This document shows, piece after piece, positions 50,855 through 60,585 of a stretch of 64,000 bases of DNA. The DNA comes from CBDBON01 sp965208395 (GTDB lineage Bacteria; Chloroflexota; Dehalococcoidia; Lucifugimonadales; CBDBON01). Position numbers and translations under genes: made by a program. Location: the NCBI GenBank assembly GCA_965208395.1, contig CBDBON010000003.1, positions 1,302,001 through 1,366,000 on the forward strand. Direction: 5' to 3'. Within the stretch, counting starts at the first letter, position 1, and each line of letters starts with the position of its first letter. A model generated the notes under the pieces. That model was given only the letters and a program-made list of their open reading frames with translations, ran no database searches and had not been told where the DNA came from.

Positions 50855-51754
50855 CTACCGGAGTTCCTTGGGAAGGACGAAGCTGACGTCCTCAGCCACT
50901 CCGTCGATCGGGATAACGTCCTTCGCACCGACCGACTCTATCACCTGCTCGACCAGCAGGTCGGGTGTGGACGCGCCGGAGGTTATCCCTATCTTTTCGA
51001 CTCCTTCGAGCCAGCTGGGATCGAGCTCGTCCGGACCGTTGATCAGGTATGCCGTGACCCCGTTCGCCTCCGCTACCTCTCTCAACCTGTTGCAGTTTGA
51101 GCTGTTGGGAGCGCCGATTACCAGGACCAGATCGACGAAGCGGCACAGCTCCTTTACGGCGGTCTGACGGTTTGTAGTGGCGTAGCACAGGTCGTTCCTG
51201 ACCACGATATCCGGGTAGATGTCCTTGATATCATCAATGGAGCGCTGGGTATCGTCTACCGAAAGCGTCGTCTGCGTAATGACCGCGACCGGTGTATCGC
51301 TGTCCCAGTCCGGCAGATCTACGCCCTCTCTCTCATCGACCAGCGTCATCGGGCGCTGACCCATCGTCCCCTTCACCTCCTGATGCCCGCGGTGGCCGAC
51401 CAGTATCAACCTCCTGCCTTCGTTATCGTACTTCCTAGCCTCGTTGTGCACCTTGGTCACCAGTGGGCATGTTGCGTCGATGACGTGAAGATCGCGCCTC
51501 CCTGCCTTCTCGAAGTCCTCAGGTGGAGAGCCGTGCGCCGAAAAGACGACCGTCGAACCCTCGGGCACCTCCTCCACGTTCTCCACCGTAACTGCCCCCT
51601 TGTCCTCCAACGACTGCACGACGTAGGGATTGTGTACGATCTGGTGCTTGACGTAGACAGGCGCTCCGAACCGTTCCAGAGCCAGCTCGACCACGTCGAT
51701 TGCCCGCACGACTCCGGCGCAGAACCCCCGCGGTACCCCGACATAGACCTTCAC
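50855..51754 (-). CDS. ispH: 4-hydroxy-3-methylbut-2-enyl diphosphate reductase
   Basis: The last enzyme of the MEP isoprenoid pathway, an iron-sulfur protein of 299 residues. The three cluster cysteines are in PRGFCAGV (residue 12), IDATCPLVTKVH (near 96) and GAPNSSNCNRL (near 213, in the family's SSNxxRL context); the active-site Glu lies near TQTTLS. The GTG start at 51754 follows GAAGGAGA; the open frame continues to 52510 but is a shadow of the aminotransferase gene. It is divergent from that aminotransferase. Confidence 0.95.
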   Translation of the reverse strand: MKVYVGVPRGFCAGVVRAIDVVELALERFGAPVYVKHQIVHNPYVVQSLEDKGAVTVENVEEVPEGSTVVFSAHGSPPEDFEKAGRRDLHVIDATCPLVTKVHNEARKYDNEGRRLILVGHRGHQEVKGTMGQRPMTLVDEREGVDLPDWDSDTPVAVITQTTLSVDDTQRSIDDIKDIYPDIVVRNDLCYATTNRQTAVKELCRFVDLVLVIGAPNSSNCNRLREVAEANGVTAYLINGPDELDPSWLEGVEKIGITSGASTPDLLVEQVIESVGAKDVIPIDGVAEDVSFVLPKELR

Positions 51755-51865
51755 AGTCAAGTCTCCTTCGCTTGTTTCGGCCTGTCCGAATTCTATCACA
51801 TACCTGATCGTACGCCGGAGTGTATACTGTTCACTGGGAACCATCGAAACTATCGAGGACTTGCC

Positions 51866-53032
51866 ATGAAGCTGGCCGGACGCATGGATCTGCTCGGAAC
51901 CGAGACCGCATTCGAGGTGTTGGCGAAGGCCCGCCGTCTCGAGGCAGAGGGAATGGACGTCATCCATTTGGAGATCGGCGAGCCCGATTTCGATACGCCT
52001 TCGAACATCACCCGGGCGGGGACGGAAGCGTTGCAGGCCGGCTACACCCACTACGGCCCCTCTCCGGGTCTCCCGGAGGTCCGAGACCGGATCGCTTCCG
52101 AGATATCCGCTGCGCGCGGCGTCTCCGTCACCGGCGAGAACGTCGTAGTCACTCCAGGCGCCAAGCCGATCATGTTCTTCACTATGCTGGCGCTTGTCGA
52201 TGAAGGCGACAAGGTCCTCTATCCCAATCCGGGATTCCCCATCTACGAGTCGATGATCAGGTTCGTAGGCGGCGTTCCGGTGCCGATGAGGCTGCACGAA
52301 TCGAGAGACTTCAACATCGACGTCGAGGAGGTCGAACGACAGATCACGCCGAAGACCAGGCTGATGATCGTCAACTCCCCGAACAATCCGTGCGGCAGCG
52401 TCATGACGAGGGAGGACCTTGAAGCACTGGCGGATCTCGCCCGGGAGCACGACATCACCCTGCTGTCCGACGAGGTGTACAGCCGCTACCTCTACGAGGG
52501 AGAGCACCACAGCATCGCGGCCTTCCCCGGCATGCGCGACCAGACTATCATCCTGGACGGCTTCTCGAAGACCTACGCGATGACCGGTTGGAGAATCGGT
52601 TTCGGTGTCATGCCTCTACAGCTTGTGGAGCCTGTATCGCGGCTCGTGACCAACAGTGTCTCGTGCACGGCGGGATTCACGCAGATGGCCGCAATGGAGG
52701 CGATGGACGGCCCCCAGGATGAGGCTTACGGGATCGTGGCCGAGTTCAAGAAGCGGCGGGATATCATCGTCGACGGCCTCAACCGAATCCCGGGAATCCG
52801 CTGTCCGATGCCCAAGGGCGCCTTCTACGCCTTTCCGAACGTCGAAGAGACGGGAATGAGCAGCCGCCAGTTCGCGGACGGACTGCTGGAAGACGCGGGC
52901 GTGGCGTCCTTGGCCGGCGAGTCGTTCGGTGAGTTTGGCAGAGGCTATATCAGGTTTTCGTTCGCCAACTCGGCGGAGAATATCGAGCAAGCGCTGGAGC
53001 GGATAGCTGATTTCGTAGCCAGGAGCCGGTGA
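51866..53032 (+). CDS. Class I pyridoxal-phosphate aminotransferase (aspartate type)
   Basis: A 388-residue enzyme with the fold-type I features: LEIGEPDFDTP near residue 37, the cofactor loop TPGAKPIMFFTMLAL near 97, NSPNNPCGSVM near 170, DEVYSRYLYEG near 205 and the PLP lysine in LDGFSKTYAMTGWRIG near 235. It could be an aspartate, tyrosine or glutamate-dependent aminotransferase; the sequence does not decide. The ATG at 51866 has GAGGA upstream. A TATACT box (51823-51828) may be part of its promoter. nadE follows 38 bp later. Confidence 0.93.
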   Translation: MKLAGRMDLLGTETAFEVLAKARRLEAEGMDVIHLEIGEPDFDTPSNITRAGTEALQAGYTHYGPSPGLPEVRDRIASEISAARGVSVTGENVVVTPGAKPIMFFTMLALVDEGDKVLYPNPGFPIYESMIRFVGGVPVPMRLHESRDFNIDVEEVERQITPKTRLMIVNSPNNPCGSVMTREDLEALADLAREHDITLLSDEVYSRYLYEGEHHSIAAFPGMRDQTIILDGFSKTYAMTGWRIGFGVMPLQLVEPVSRLVTNSVSCTAGFTQMAAMEAMDGPQDEAYGIVAEFKKRRDIIVDGLNRIPGIRCPMPKGAFYAFPNVEETGMSSRQFADGLLEDAGVASLAGESFGEFGRGYIRFSFANSAENIEQALERIADFVARSR

Positions 53033-53070
53033 CCCCGTTCGATGGCGGGCCGTAGACCCGAGGGTCGGCG

Positions 53071-54768
53071 ATGAGCACCATCCGTCTGGCGATGGCCCAG
53101 ATCAACCCCACAGTAGGTGATCTGCAGGGCAACACCTCCAAGATCATCGAATATATCAAACGGTCACGGGATCAAAAGGCGGACATTGTTGCCTTCCCGG
53201 AACTCGCGGTCACCGGCTACCCGCCCGAGGACCTGGTACTCAAACCTCAGTTCGTTCGGGACAACATGGAGTGCGTGAGCCGAATCTCGGCCGCCTCCGA
53301 CGGAATCGCCGCCGTCTTCGGATACCTGGACGACAGTCCTGACTCCGGCGGGGATGACGGTGATGACTTCACTCCCGCGGCGACGCGTGTCTACAACGCG
53401 GCCGGTCTGGCGTACGGAGGCAACCTCGCCGAGGTGTATCACAAGGTTCATCTACCCAACTACGGCGTATTCGACGAGGACAGGTACTTCAAGCCCGGAG
53501 AAGACAGCCCCATCTATCCGGTAGCAGGCGTCGCCGTCGGCATCACCATATGCGAGGACATCTGGTACCCGGACGGCCCCATCGCGGAACAGAGCCGCGC
53601 GGGGGCCCGGCTGATCGTAAATATCAACGGCTCCCCCTTCCACGCCGGCCGGAGGGCCGAACGGGAGCGCATGCTCTCGCAGCGTGCCGCCGCCAACGGG
53701 GTATTCCTGGCCTACGTCAACATGGTGGGCGGGCAGGACGAGCTGGTCTTCGACGGCGGCAGTATGGTCCTCGGTCCTTGCGGCCAGCTCATCGCACGAG
53801 CGAGTCAGTTTGAGGAGGATCTCCTGGTGGTGGACCTGGATCTGAACGATACTGCGTCGGACCCCATCTCCGATCTGGACCGACCGCAGGCAGCGGAGCA
53901 CCGTACCGCCGTGTATCACGGCGACGGCGAGGTCTATGCAGCGCTCCTGCTCGGTACGCGCGACTACGTGCGCAAGTGCGGTTTCGACCGCGTACTCGTC
54001 GCCATGTCCGGCGGGATCGATTCGAGCCTCGTCGCAGCTATCGCAGCGGACGCCCTGGGACCTGAGAACGTTGTCGGGGTCTCGATGCCGTCACGCTTCT
54101 CCTCCGAGGGCAGTGTCCTAGATGCACGAGCCCTTGCCGGAAATCTCGGTATAGAGCTGAGGGAAATACCAATCGAGGACGGCTTCTCAGTCTTCATGGA
54201 CGCACTGGAGCCGCACTTCGATTCTACCGTATGGGGAATCGCGGAGGAGAATCTCCAGTCCCGCATCAGAGGCAACCTGATAATGGCGTTGTCCAACAAG
54301 TTCGGCTGGCTCGTGCTCACGACCGGTAACAAGAGCGAGATGGCGACGGGCTACGCTACCATCTACGGTGATATGGCTGGAGGATTCGCCGTAATTAAGG
54401 ACGTCCCTAAGCTGCTGGTCTACAGGCTTGCCAGGTACCGAAACAGCCTCGGCGCGAAGCAGGTCATCCCGCAGTCTGTGATCGAGAAGCCTCCCAGCGC
54501 CGAGTTGCGGCCCGGACAGAAAGATGAAGACAGCCTGCCTCCTTACTCAGTGCTCGACCCGATTCTCGAAGCATATGTGGAGGAGGACAAGAGCTTCGAC
54601 GAGATCGTCAAGACCGACTTCGAACCGGACGTAGTGAGACGCGTCGTATCTCTTGTCGATCGCAGCGAATACAAGAGGCGGCAGGCGCCGCCGGGTATCA
54701 AGATCACCCATCGCAACTTCGGCCGCGGCCGCCGCATGCCAATCGCCAACCGGTATAGACCCTTCTGA
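53071..54768 (+). CDS. nadE: Glutamine-dependent NAD+ synthetase
   Basis: A 565-residue two-domain enzyme that amidates deamido-NAD. The N-terminal nitrilase domain has its Glu in FPELAVTGYPPED, Lys in EVYHKVHLPNYG and Cys in ITICEDIWYPDGP. The C-terminal synthetase domain has the P-loop MSGGIDSSL near residue 318, and TTGNKSEMATGYATIYGDMAGGF. The start ATG is 38 bp after the aminotransferase stop. An LLM oxidoreductase gene follows 40 bp later. Confidence 0.97.
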   Translation: MSTIRLAMAQINPTVGDLQGNTSKIIEYIKRSRDQKADIVAFPELAVTGYPPEDLVLKPQFVRDNMECVSRISAASDGIAAVFGYLDDSPDSGGDDGDDFTPAATRVYNAAGLAYGGNLAEVYHKVHLPNYGVFDEDRYFKPGEDSPIYPVAGVAVGITICEDIWYPDGPIAEQSRAGARLIVNINGSPFHAGRRAERERMLSQRAAANGVFLAYVNMVGGQDELVFDGGSMVLGPCGQLIARASQFEEDLLVVDLDLNDTASDPISDLDRPQAAEHRTAVYHGDGEVYAALLLGTRDYVRKCGFDRVLVAMSGGIDSSLVAAIAADALGPENVVGVSMPSRFSSEGSVLDARALAGNLGIELREIPIEDGFSVFMDALEPHFDSTVWGIAEENLQSRIRGNLIMALSNKFGWLVLTTGNKSEMATGYATIYGDMAGGFAVIKDVPKLLVYRLARYRNSLGAKQVIPQSVIEKPPSAELRPGQKDEDSLPPYSVLDPILEAYVEEDKSFDEIVKTDFEPDVVRRVVSLVDRSEYKRRQAPPGIKITHRNFGRGRRMPIANRYRPF

Positions 54769-54808
54769 TCATGAAGACATCGATTCACAGTCGGAAAGGA
54801 GTTCGGGC

Positions 54809-55678
54809 ATGAGGATAGGAGTGGTATTCCCACAGACCGAGATCGGCGCCGATCCGGAAGCAGTCCGCGACTACGTACAAGCGGTCGAATCGTTAGGCTA
54901 CGATCACCTGGTCACTTTTGACCACGTCATCGGAGCGAACGTCGCCAGCAGGCCGGGCTGGAGCGGAGCCTACGAGAGTCGAGACATGTTCCACGAACCG
55001 ATGGTCCTGTTTGGATACCTGGCAGGCCTGACTCAGACCATCGAGCTCTTCACCGGCATTCTGATCCTTCCCCAGAGACAGACGGTGCTGGTGGCCAAGC
55101 AGGCCGCCGCCGTAGACGTTCTCAGTAGGGGACGCCTGCGTCTCGGCATAGGCATCGGGTGGAACGATGTCGAATACGAGGCCCTTGGAGAGAACTTCCA
55201 CGACAGGGGCCGAAGATCTGAGGAGCAGATCGAGCTGATGCGGAGGCTCTGGACGCAGGAGCACGTAACCTACGAGGGCAGATGGCACAGGATCACCGAC
55301 GCCGGTATCAATCCGCTGCCGATCCAACGCCCCATCCCGGTGTGGCTAGGCGGCGGTGACGACCGCCTGCTCGACCGCGTTGGGCGAATCGGAGATGGGT
55401 GGTACGCTATGTTCCGCGACATGGACACCGGGCGCTCGATGATAGAGAAGATCCGTACGTCCGCCGAGAAGGCTGGCCGCGACCCGGACGCCATCGGCAT
55501 CGAGGCATCGGTCGCCCTACGCGACGGCGCACCGGATCAGTGGGTGGAGGACGTTGAGGCCCGTCGGGCTCTGGGAGTGACACACCTGTCGGTCAACACG
55601 ATGGGCGCGGGACTAAATTCGCCCGAGGGCCACATCGACGCGATCCGCAGGTTCATGGAGGCGATCGACGGTATCTAG
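54809..55678 (+). CDS. LLM-class F420-dependent oxidoreductase-like protein
   Basis: A 289-residue luciferase-like monooxygenase-fold protein (TIM barrel). It begins MRIGVVFPQTEIGADPEAVR, with ILPQRQTVLVAKQAAAVDVLSRGRLRLGIGIGWN near residue 90, and VWLGGGDDRLLDRVGRIGDGWY near 180. F420 or FMN dependence cannot be read from sequence; the family and the phylum favour F420. Start ATG behind GGAAAGGAG; the longer frame to 54653 overlaps nadE and is rejected. Confidence 0.9.
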   Translation: MRIGVVFPQTEIGADPEAVRDYVQAVESLGYDHLVTFDHVIGANVASRPGWSGAYESRDMFHEPMVLFGYLAGLTQTIELFTGILILPQRQTVLVAKQAAAVDVLSRGRLRLGIGIGWNDVEYEALGENFHDRGRRSEEQIELMRRLWTQEHVTYEGRWHRITDAGINPLPIQRPIPVWLGGGDDRLLDRVGRIGDGWYAMFRDMDTGRSMIEKIRTSAEKAGRDPDAIGIEASVALRDGAPDQWVEDVEARRALGVTHLSVNTMGAGLNSPEGHIDAIRRFMEAIDGI

Positions 55679-55761
55679 TGGCCGTACCGAAGATTCACCG
55701 CATAAGACCAGAGAGGAGCCGACACTTCATTTCGCCATACTCGCTAACGGAAGTCACGGCT

Positions 55762-57640
55762 CTGTGGTGGGGGATCAGCCGGCGGGGGAAGGGTCGGCGA
55801 GCCCTCCATCCTGACTACGGAACAGCTCCTGAAGGGTGTCTCCCTCCACCGTCTCGTTCGCGATCAGATAGTCGGCCACACGCTTCAGCGTCACACCGTG
55901 GTCGTTCAACAGTGCCTTGGCCCTACCGTAAGCTCTCTCTATCAGACCATGTACCTCATCGTCTATCTGCTCCGCAACACGGTCGCTGTAGTCCCGCTGC
56001 TCGTGTAGCTCCTTACCCAGGAACACCAGCTCCTCACGCTTACCGAACGTACGAGGACCTAGCTTCTCGCTCATCCCGTAACGCGTCACCATCGTCCGGG
56101 CCACGTTCGTCGCCTGCTCCAGGTCGTTGCTCGCCCCTGTCGTCATCTCCTCGAACACCACCTCCTCAGCGACCCTGCCGCCAAGCGTCGCAGCAAGCAT
56201 GTCCTCGAACTGGTCACGAGTCCACAGCTTCCGGTCCTCCTCAGGTAGAAAACGCGTATGGCCTCCCGTCATCCCACGTGCCACTATCGTCACCTTGTAC
56301 GGCTGGTCGGCGTTAGGCAGCAGGTGCGCCACCAGCGCGTGGCCAGCCTCGTGATACGCCGTCAGCTTCTTCTCGCGAGCGCTGATCACCCTGCTCTTGC
56401 GCTCAGGCCCGGCTATCACCCGGTCTATCGACTCCGCAAACTCAGACGCGCTCGTCGTCTCCCTGTTGCGCCGCGCCGCAAGTATCGCCGACTCGTTCAC
56501 CAGGTTCGCAAGGTCCGCCCCGCTGAACCCGATCGTCTGCTTCGCAACAGCCTCGAAGTCCACGTCCTCGGACAACGGCTTCCCCTTCGCGTGCACGCGA
56601 AGTATCTCCAACCGCCCCCGCACGTCAGGATTGTCCAGCATCACTCGCCGGTCGAATCTCCCGGGGCGAAGCAGCGCGGGGTCCAGTATGTCAGGACGGT
56701 TCGTCGCCGCCAGAACGATGATGTTCGTGCTCGTGTCGAACCCGTCCATCTCCACCAGTATCTGGTTCAGCGTCTGCTCTCGCTCGTCGTGGCCGCCTCC
56801 CAGTCCGGCTCCCCGGTGACGACCCACCGCGTCTATCTCGTCCACGAACACGATGCACGGAGCGTTCCGCTTCGCCTGGTCGAACAGGTCACGCACTCGC
56901 GACGCTCCCACTCCAACGAACATCTCCACGAACTCGCTCCCGCTTATCGAGAAGAACGGCACTCCGGCCTCACCGGCCACCGCGCGCGCCAAGAGCGTCT
57001 TCCCGGTACCAGGAGGCCCAACCAGCAGCACCCCCTTCGGGATACGCGCGCCCAACGACAGGAAACGCTCAGGAAACTTCAGAAACTCCACCACCTCCTG
57101 AAGCTCCTCCTTCGCCTCCTCCACCCCAGCCACGTCCGAGAAGCTCACCGTCGGACTGTTCCCGGCGAACATACGAGCCCGACTCCGGCCAAAGCTGAAC
57201 GTCTGGTTCGTGTTCCCCTGCGCCTGACGCATCATGAACAGCAGGATCCCGCCGAAGATGATCAGGGGCAGGAAGTTGATCAGAAGTCCGAACAGGCTCG
57301 CAAGACCACTGCTCCCCTTCACCACCACCTCGACCCCGCTCGACACAGGGTCCACATCCGCTCGCTCCAGCATCTCCACCACGCTCGACCCCTCCTCCTT
57401 ACGAGAGGTCAGCCTCTCTCCACCCGTCGTCGTCATCTGCAGCTTGTCGCCGCTCACCTCGATCAGCTCCAGCTGACCACGAGCCGCAAGCGATATGACC
57501 TCGCTCACCGGCACCTCTCGGCTACCGCCACCAAGAGGCTCCCCGAACAGCGTGAAGAAGATCGCCATCACAGCAACGATCACCAACAGGTAGATGAACC
57601 CGTTGCGCATCCACCGTCCGCTCATTTCTCCTCCACTCCT
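55762..57640 (-). repeat. 1,879-bp duplicated block (ftsH copy 2), inverted relative to 11891-13769
   Basis: Same boundaries as the first copy: from the ribosome binding region through nine bases past the TGA and a few more. Only two base differences were seen. Two nearly identical inverted copies 42 kb apart could recombine and invert the segment between them. Confidence 0.9.
55775..57625 (-). CDS. ftsH: ATP-dependent zinc metalloprotease FtsH (copy 2)
   Basis: The same 616-residue protease as at 11906-13756, with Walker A GPPGTGKT, Walker B VDEIDAVG and zinc motif HEAGH. The single amino acid difference seen is Lys in REKKLTAYHEAGH instead of Glu, four residues before the zinc-binding site. 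The ATG at 57625 is used; the frame extends 17 codons further up, outside the shared start and without a better binding site. Upstream DNA differs from copy 1, so regulation may differ. Confidence 0.97.
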   Translation of the reverse strand: MSGRWMRNGFIYLLVIVAVMAIFFTLFGEPLGGGSREVPVSEVISLAARGQLELIEVSGDKLQMTTTGGERLTSRKEEGSSVVEMLERADVDPVSSGVEVVVKGSSGLASLFGLLINFLPLIIFGGILLFMMRQAQGNTNQTFSFGRSRARMFAGNSPTVSFSDVAGVEEAKEELQEVVEFLKFPERFLSLGARIPKGVLLVGPPGTGKTLLARAVAGEAGVPFFSISGSEFVEMFVGVGASRVRDLFDQAKRNAPCIVFVDEIDAVGRHRGAGLGGGHDEREQTLNQILVEMDGFDTSTNIIVLAATNRPDILDPALLRPGRFDRRVMLDNPDVRGRLEILRVHAKGKPLSEDVDFEAVAKQTIGFSGADLANLVNESAILAARRNRETTSASEFAESIDRVIAGPERKSRVISAREKKLTAYHEAGHALVAHLLPNADQPYKVTIVARGMTGGHTRFLPEEDRKLWTRDQFEDMLAATLGGRVAEEVVFEEMTTGASNDLEQATNVARTMVTRYGMSEKLGPRTFGKREELVFLGKELHEQRDYSDRVAEQIDDEVHGLIERAYGRAKALLNDHGVTLKRVADYLIANETVEGDTLQELFRSQDGGLADPSPAG

Positions 57641-57653
57641 GGACGCTCGCCCA

Positions 57654-57681
57654 TCTATACGTTGGCGTAGCTCCACTTCAA
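57654..57681 (-). promoter_or_regulatory. Candidate promoter for ftsH copy 2
   Basis: Minus-strand TTGAAG (57681-57676) and TATAGA (57659-57654) with a 16-bp spacer, about 30 bp before the start. It is outside the duplicated block and unlike the extended -10 of copy 1. Confidence 0.4.
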
Positions 57682-57790
57682 TCTTATAACAACATTATCG
57701 GCAAGGGCAAAGGAGAACCTGTCCTCGCAGCTCCGGCTTGAACTGGCTGCGGCACTGGTCTATAGTCCGTGACCAGAGCCATTCGGGGGT

Positions 57791-58651
57791 GTGTGGGGAG
57801 TGACCCAGTCGAAGACTCAGCCGCAGGTGCTCGTCAGTACCTCATGGCTCGAAGAGCACCTGGACGACCCGGCAATCGTGGTGGCGGAGGTCAACACGGA
57901 CCCGGAGGCCGGCTACCGTACGGGCCATGTACCGGGAGCAGTCGGTTGGGACCTCCATCACGATCTCGAAGACCAGACGAGGCGTGACGTCCCGGGACCG
58001 TCACAGCTTGCGGCGCTCCTCGGCAGTTCGGGGATCGACAACGCGACCGTGGTGGTCCTCTATGGGGACGGCAACAACCGATCGGCGACCTGGGCGTTCT
58101 GGCTGCTCAAGTACTACCGGCACGACGATGTGCGCCTGCTCGACGGCGGACGTGCGAAGTGGATGGCCGAGGGCCGCCCCCTCTCGACAGAGACTGCTAC
58201 GCCGTCCGTGAAGCCGTACAGGCCGCGTATCCCGGACAGAAGTCTGAGAGCGACACGGGACCATATCGTCGCCAACCTCGGCAGCAAGTCGCTAAGTCTG
58301 CTCGATACCCGCACCCGCGATGAGTATGCGGGCAACAACACGGCCTCTTCCCCGGGCCAGGCCGATATCTACCGCAACGGCCGCATTCCGGGCGCGGTGC
58401 ACGTCGCCTGGGACGACGGAGCGGCAACGGACGGCGCCTTCAGACCAGTTGACGAGCTGCGCCGCCTGTACGAAGAGAAGGGAATAACGTCCGACCAGGA
58501 GGTGGTAGCCTACTGCCGGCTGGGTGTCCGTGCCTCCTACAGCTGGTTCGTGCTAAAGTACCTGCTCGGATACGAACGCGTCCGCAACTACGACGGCTCC
58601 TGGACGGAATGGGGCAACTCAGTGGGCGTTCCCATAGAGATCGGAGAGTAG
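57791..58651 (+). CDS. Two-domain sulfurtransferase (rhodanese, SseA-like)
   Basis: A 286-residue protein with an inactive N-terminal rhodanese domain (RTGHVPGAVGWDLHHDLED, VVVLYGDGNN with D where Cys would be) and an active C-terminal one whose catalytic Cys is in AYCRLGVRASYSW near residue 236. CRxGxR is closer to thiosulfate sulfurtransferase than to 3-mercaptopyruvate enzymes (CGxGxT). It moves sulfane sulfur from thiosulfate to an acceptor. The GTG at 57791 follows GGGGGT; another GTG at 57800 is possible. Confidence 0.9.
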   Translation: MWGVTQSKTQPQVLVSTSWLEEHLDDPAIVVAEVNTDPEAGYRTGHVPGAVGWDLHHDLEDQTRRDVPGPSQLAALLGSSGIDNATVVVLYGDGNNRSATWAFWLLKYYRHDDVRLLDGGRAKWMAEGRPLSTETATPSVKPYRPRIPDRSLRATRDHIVANLGSKSLSLLDTRTRDEYAGNNTASSPGQADIYRNGRIPGAVHVAWDDGAATDGAFRPVDELRRLYEEKGITSDQEVVAYCRLGVRASYSWFVLKYLLGYERVRNYDGSWTEWGNSVGVPIEIGE

Positions 58652-58762
58652 AACACGAGCGGAGACGTCCCTGATGGCGAGTCGTCTCCACCCCGTATAC
58701 ACTAGGGACGCTCTGAATCAGGTCCGGGATCGGACGAACGGAACAGACAGGGAGGCAGTTTG

Positions 58763-59647
58763 ATGGCCCAGGAGATGGTGGCGTACATCGACGGGGAGTT
58801 CCTCCCCGACAGCGAGGCGAAGATATCGATACACGACGCGGGGTTCACGCACGGCGACGCCGTCTTCGATACGACTCGCACCTTCGGCGGTGAGATCTTC
58901 AAGCTGAGCGAGCATCTGGACAGGTTCCAGAACTCCCTCAGGTACATGAGACTCGAGCCCGGTCTCACCAAGCAGGAGTGGACCGACCTGACGATGCGGG
59001 TACTGAACGCCAACCTTCCGCTCCTGGAGGATAACGGCGACTACTGGGTCACACAGCGGGTGACGCGAGGCACGGGCAGCAAGCCTTCGGTGATCATAGA
59101 GTGCGTACCTCTCCCCTTCGAAGCCAGGGCGAAGTACTACCGGGACGGCCTTCCGGTGGTCGTCCCCTCAGTGAGACGGACCCCTCCTGAGGCGATGAGC
59201 CCGAGAGCCAAGGTCCACAACTACATCAACCTCAAGCAGGCCGAGCTGGAGGTCCAGGCCCAGAACCCGGACGCCTGGCCGATCCTGCTCGATGTCAACG
59301 GCAACCTGTGCGAGGGCCCCGGCGCCAACATCTTCCTCGTCAAGGACGGCGCAATCACCACGCCCAAGGAGCAGTACATCCTGGCTGGGATCAGCCGAGA
59401 GACGGCGATAGAGCTGGCGCAGGAGCTTAGCATCGAGTTGCGCGAGACCGATGTAGACCTGTACGACGCCTACACCGCCGACGAGGTCTTCATCACCTCT
59501 ACCAGCTTCTGCATCGTTCCGGTTTCCACCTTCAACGGCGCGGAGATAGGGGCCGGAGTGCCGGGCCCGGTGACCGACCGTCTCCAGAAGGCATACAGCG
59601 GCATGGTGGGAGTCGACTTCGTCGGACAGTACCTGGCCCGGCTGTAG
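58763..59647 (+). CDS. Class IV aminotransferase (branched-chain / D-amino-acid type)
   Basis: A 294-residue fold-type IV PLP enzyme. The start AYIDGEFLPDSEAKISIHDAGF with GDAVFDTTR, the PLP lysine in KVHNYINLKQAELE near residue 152, and NGNLCEGPGANIFLVKDG near 180 match IlvE/DAAT family members. Branched-chain amino acids are the likeliest substrates, but D-amino acid or 4-amino-4-deoxychorismate activity cannot be excluded. ATG at 58763 after GGGAGG. Confidence 0.9.
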   Translation: MAQEMVAYIDGEFLPDSEAKISIHDAGFTHGDAVFDTTRTFGGEIFKLSEHLDRFQNSLRYMRLEPGLTKQEWTDLTMRVLNANLPLLEDNGDYWVTQRVTRGTGSKPSVIIECVPLPFEARAKYYRDGLPVVVPSVRRTPPEAMSPRAKVHNYINLKQAELEVQAQNPDAWPILLDVNGNLCEGPGANIFLVKDGAITTPKEQYILAGISRETAIELAQELSIELRETDVDLYDAYTADEVFITSTSFCIVPVSTFNGAEIGAGVPGPVTDRLQKAYSGMVGVDFVGQYLARL

Positions 59648-59670
59648 AAGAGCGGAGACTAGGTCGATAG

Positions 59671-60585
59671 ATGCTGTTCGTACGCCTCGTCCTGTTCTGT
59701 GCGGACGCCGTCAATCAGTTCCTGGCCAGGAACTGCCCGCACGTATCAGGCGCCATCGCCTTCTATGCGCTCTTCTCCTTCTTTCCGCTCGTCCTGGCTG
59801 TGATATCGATTGCCGGCTACGTGAGAGGATCGGACGAGCAGCAGGCCACCCTGGCTCTGGAAATCGCCGAGGTCGTACCCGTCTCGACTGAGTTCGTGAG
59901 TGAGACGGTGCGGGGCGTCGTCAGCGCCCGGGCGATAACGGGGATCGCATCGATAGTCGCCCTCTTGTGGGCCTCTACAGCCGCCTTCGGCGCGGTCCGA
60001 AAGGGAATCAACGCCGCTTGGGGCATCCGCAAGCCCCGTCCCTTCCTCCGGGAGCGGATGATGGACCTCGGACTCGCCATCGGCGCCGGCGTGCTGCTGA
60101 TGGCCACCCTGTTCATCACCCCTATCCTGACCTTCATGGAGCAGATATCGGATACGATCGCTCGCGATGCGGACCCTGCCACCAACCTGTTCTGGGGACT
60201 GATCCCCCAGCTGCTCGCCCCGTTGCTGTCGTTCCTGGCATTCCTGTTGCTGTACCGCTTTCTTCCCAACACCAGGGTGAGGCTCGCAGATGTCTGGTTG
60301 GGCGCGCTGCTAGCAGCGGCCGCGTTCGAAGGGGCTACCTGGGGCTTTGTGACCTATATCAAGATCTTCCCGGTCCACAACGCCGTCTATGGGACGGTCG
60401 GGGCGATCATGGCTCTGTTGACCTGGGTATACGTGTCGGCTATCATCTTGCTATTCGGCGCCCTTGTTACATCCCGCTACGCCTCTTACCCCTCTCGAAT
60501 ACGAGGGGAACAGGGGATCAAGGTTCTGTGGACTGGTTTGACCCGTGTCAGGCTCCGTGTGGTGGCCATTCCGGCGGCGGGGTAG
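59671..60585 (+). CDS. YihY/BrkB family inner membrane protein
   Basis: A 304-residue protein with six hydrophobic segments. NCPHVSGAIAFYALFSFFPLVLAVISI near residue 22, ALLWASTAAFGAVRKGINAAWGI near 95, and YGTVGAIMALLTWVYVSAIILLFGA near 238 are the conserved blocks. The family is called virulence factor BrkB or ribonuclease BN by old error; its role is not known, though transport is suspected. Overlaps the HtrA gene start by 41 bp, so coupling is possible. Confidence 0.92.
   Translation: MLFVRLVLFCADAVNQFLARNCPHVSGAIAFYALFSFFPLVLAVISIAGYVRGSDEQQATLALEIAEVVPVSTEFVSETVRGVVSARAITGIASIVALLWASTAAFGAVRKGINAAWGIRKPRPFLRERMMDLGLAIGAGVLLMATLFITPILTFMEQISDTIARDADPATNLFWGLIPQLLAPLLSFLAFLLLYRFLPNTRVRLADVWLGALLAAAAFEGATWGFVTYIKIFPVHNAVYGTVGAIMALLTWVYVSAIILLFGALVTSRYASYPSRIRGEQGIKVLWTGLTRVRLRVVAIPAAG

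Noticed and set aside
51755..52510. N-terminal extension of IspH by 252 residues
   Set aside because: It would run antisense through the aminotransferase gene; a strong binding site at GTG 51754 and family length support the short form.
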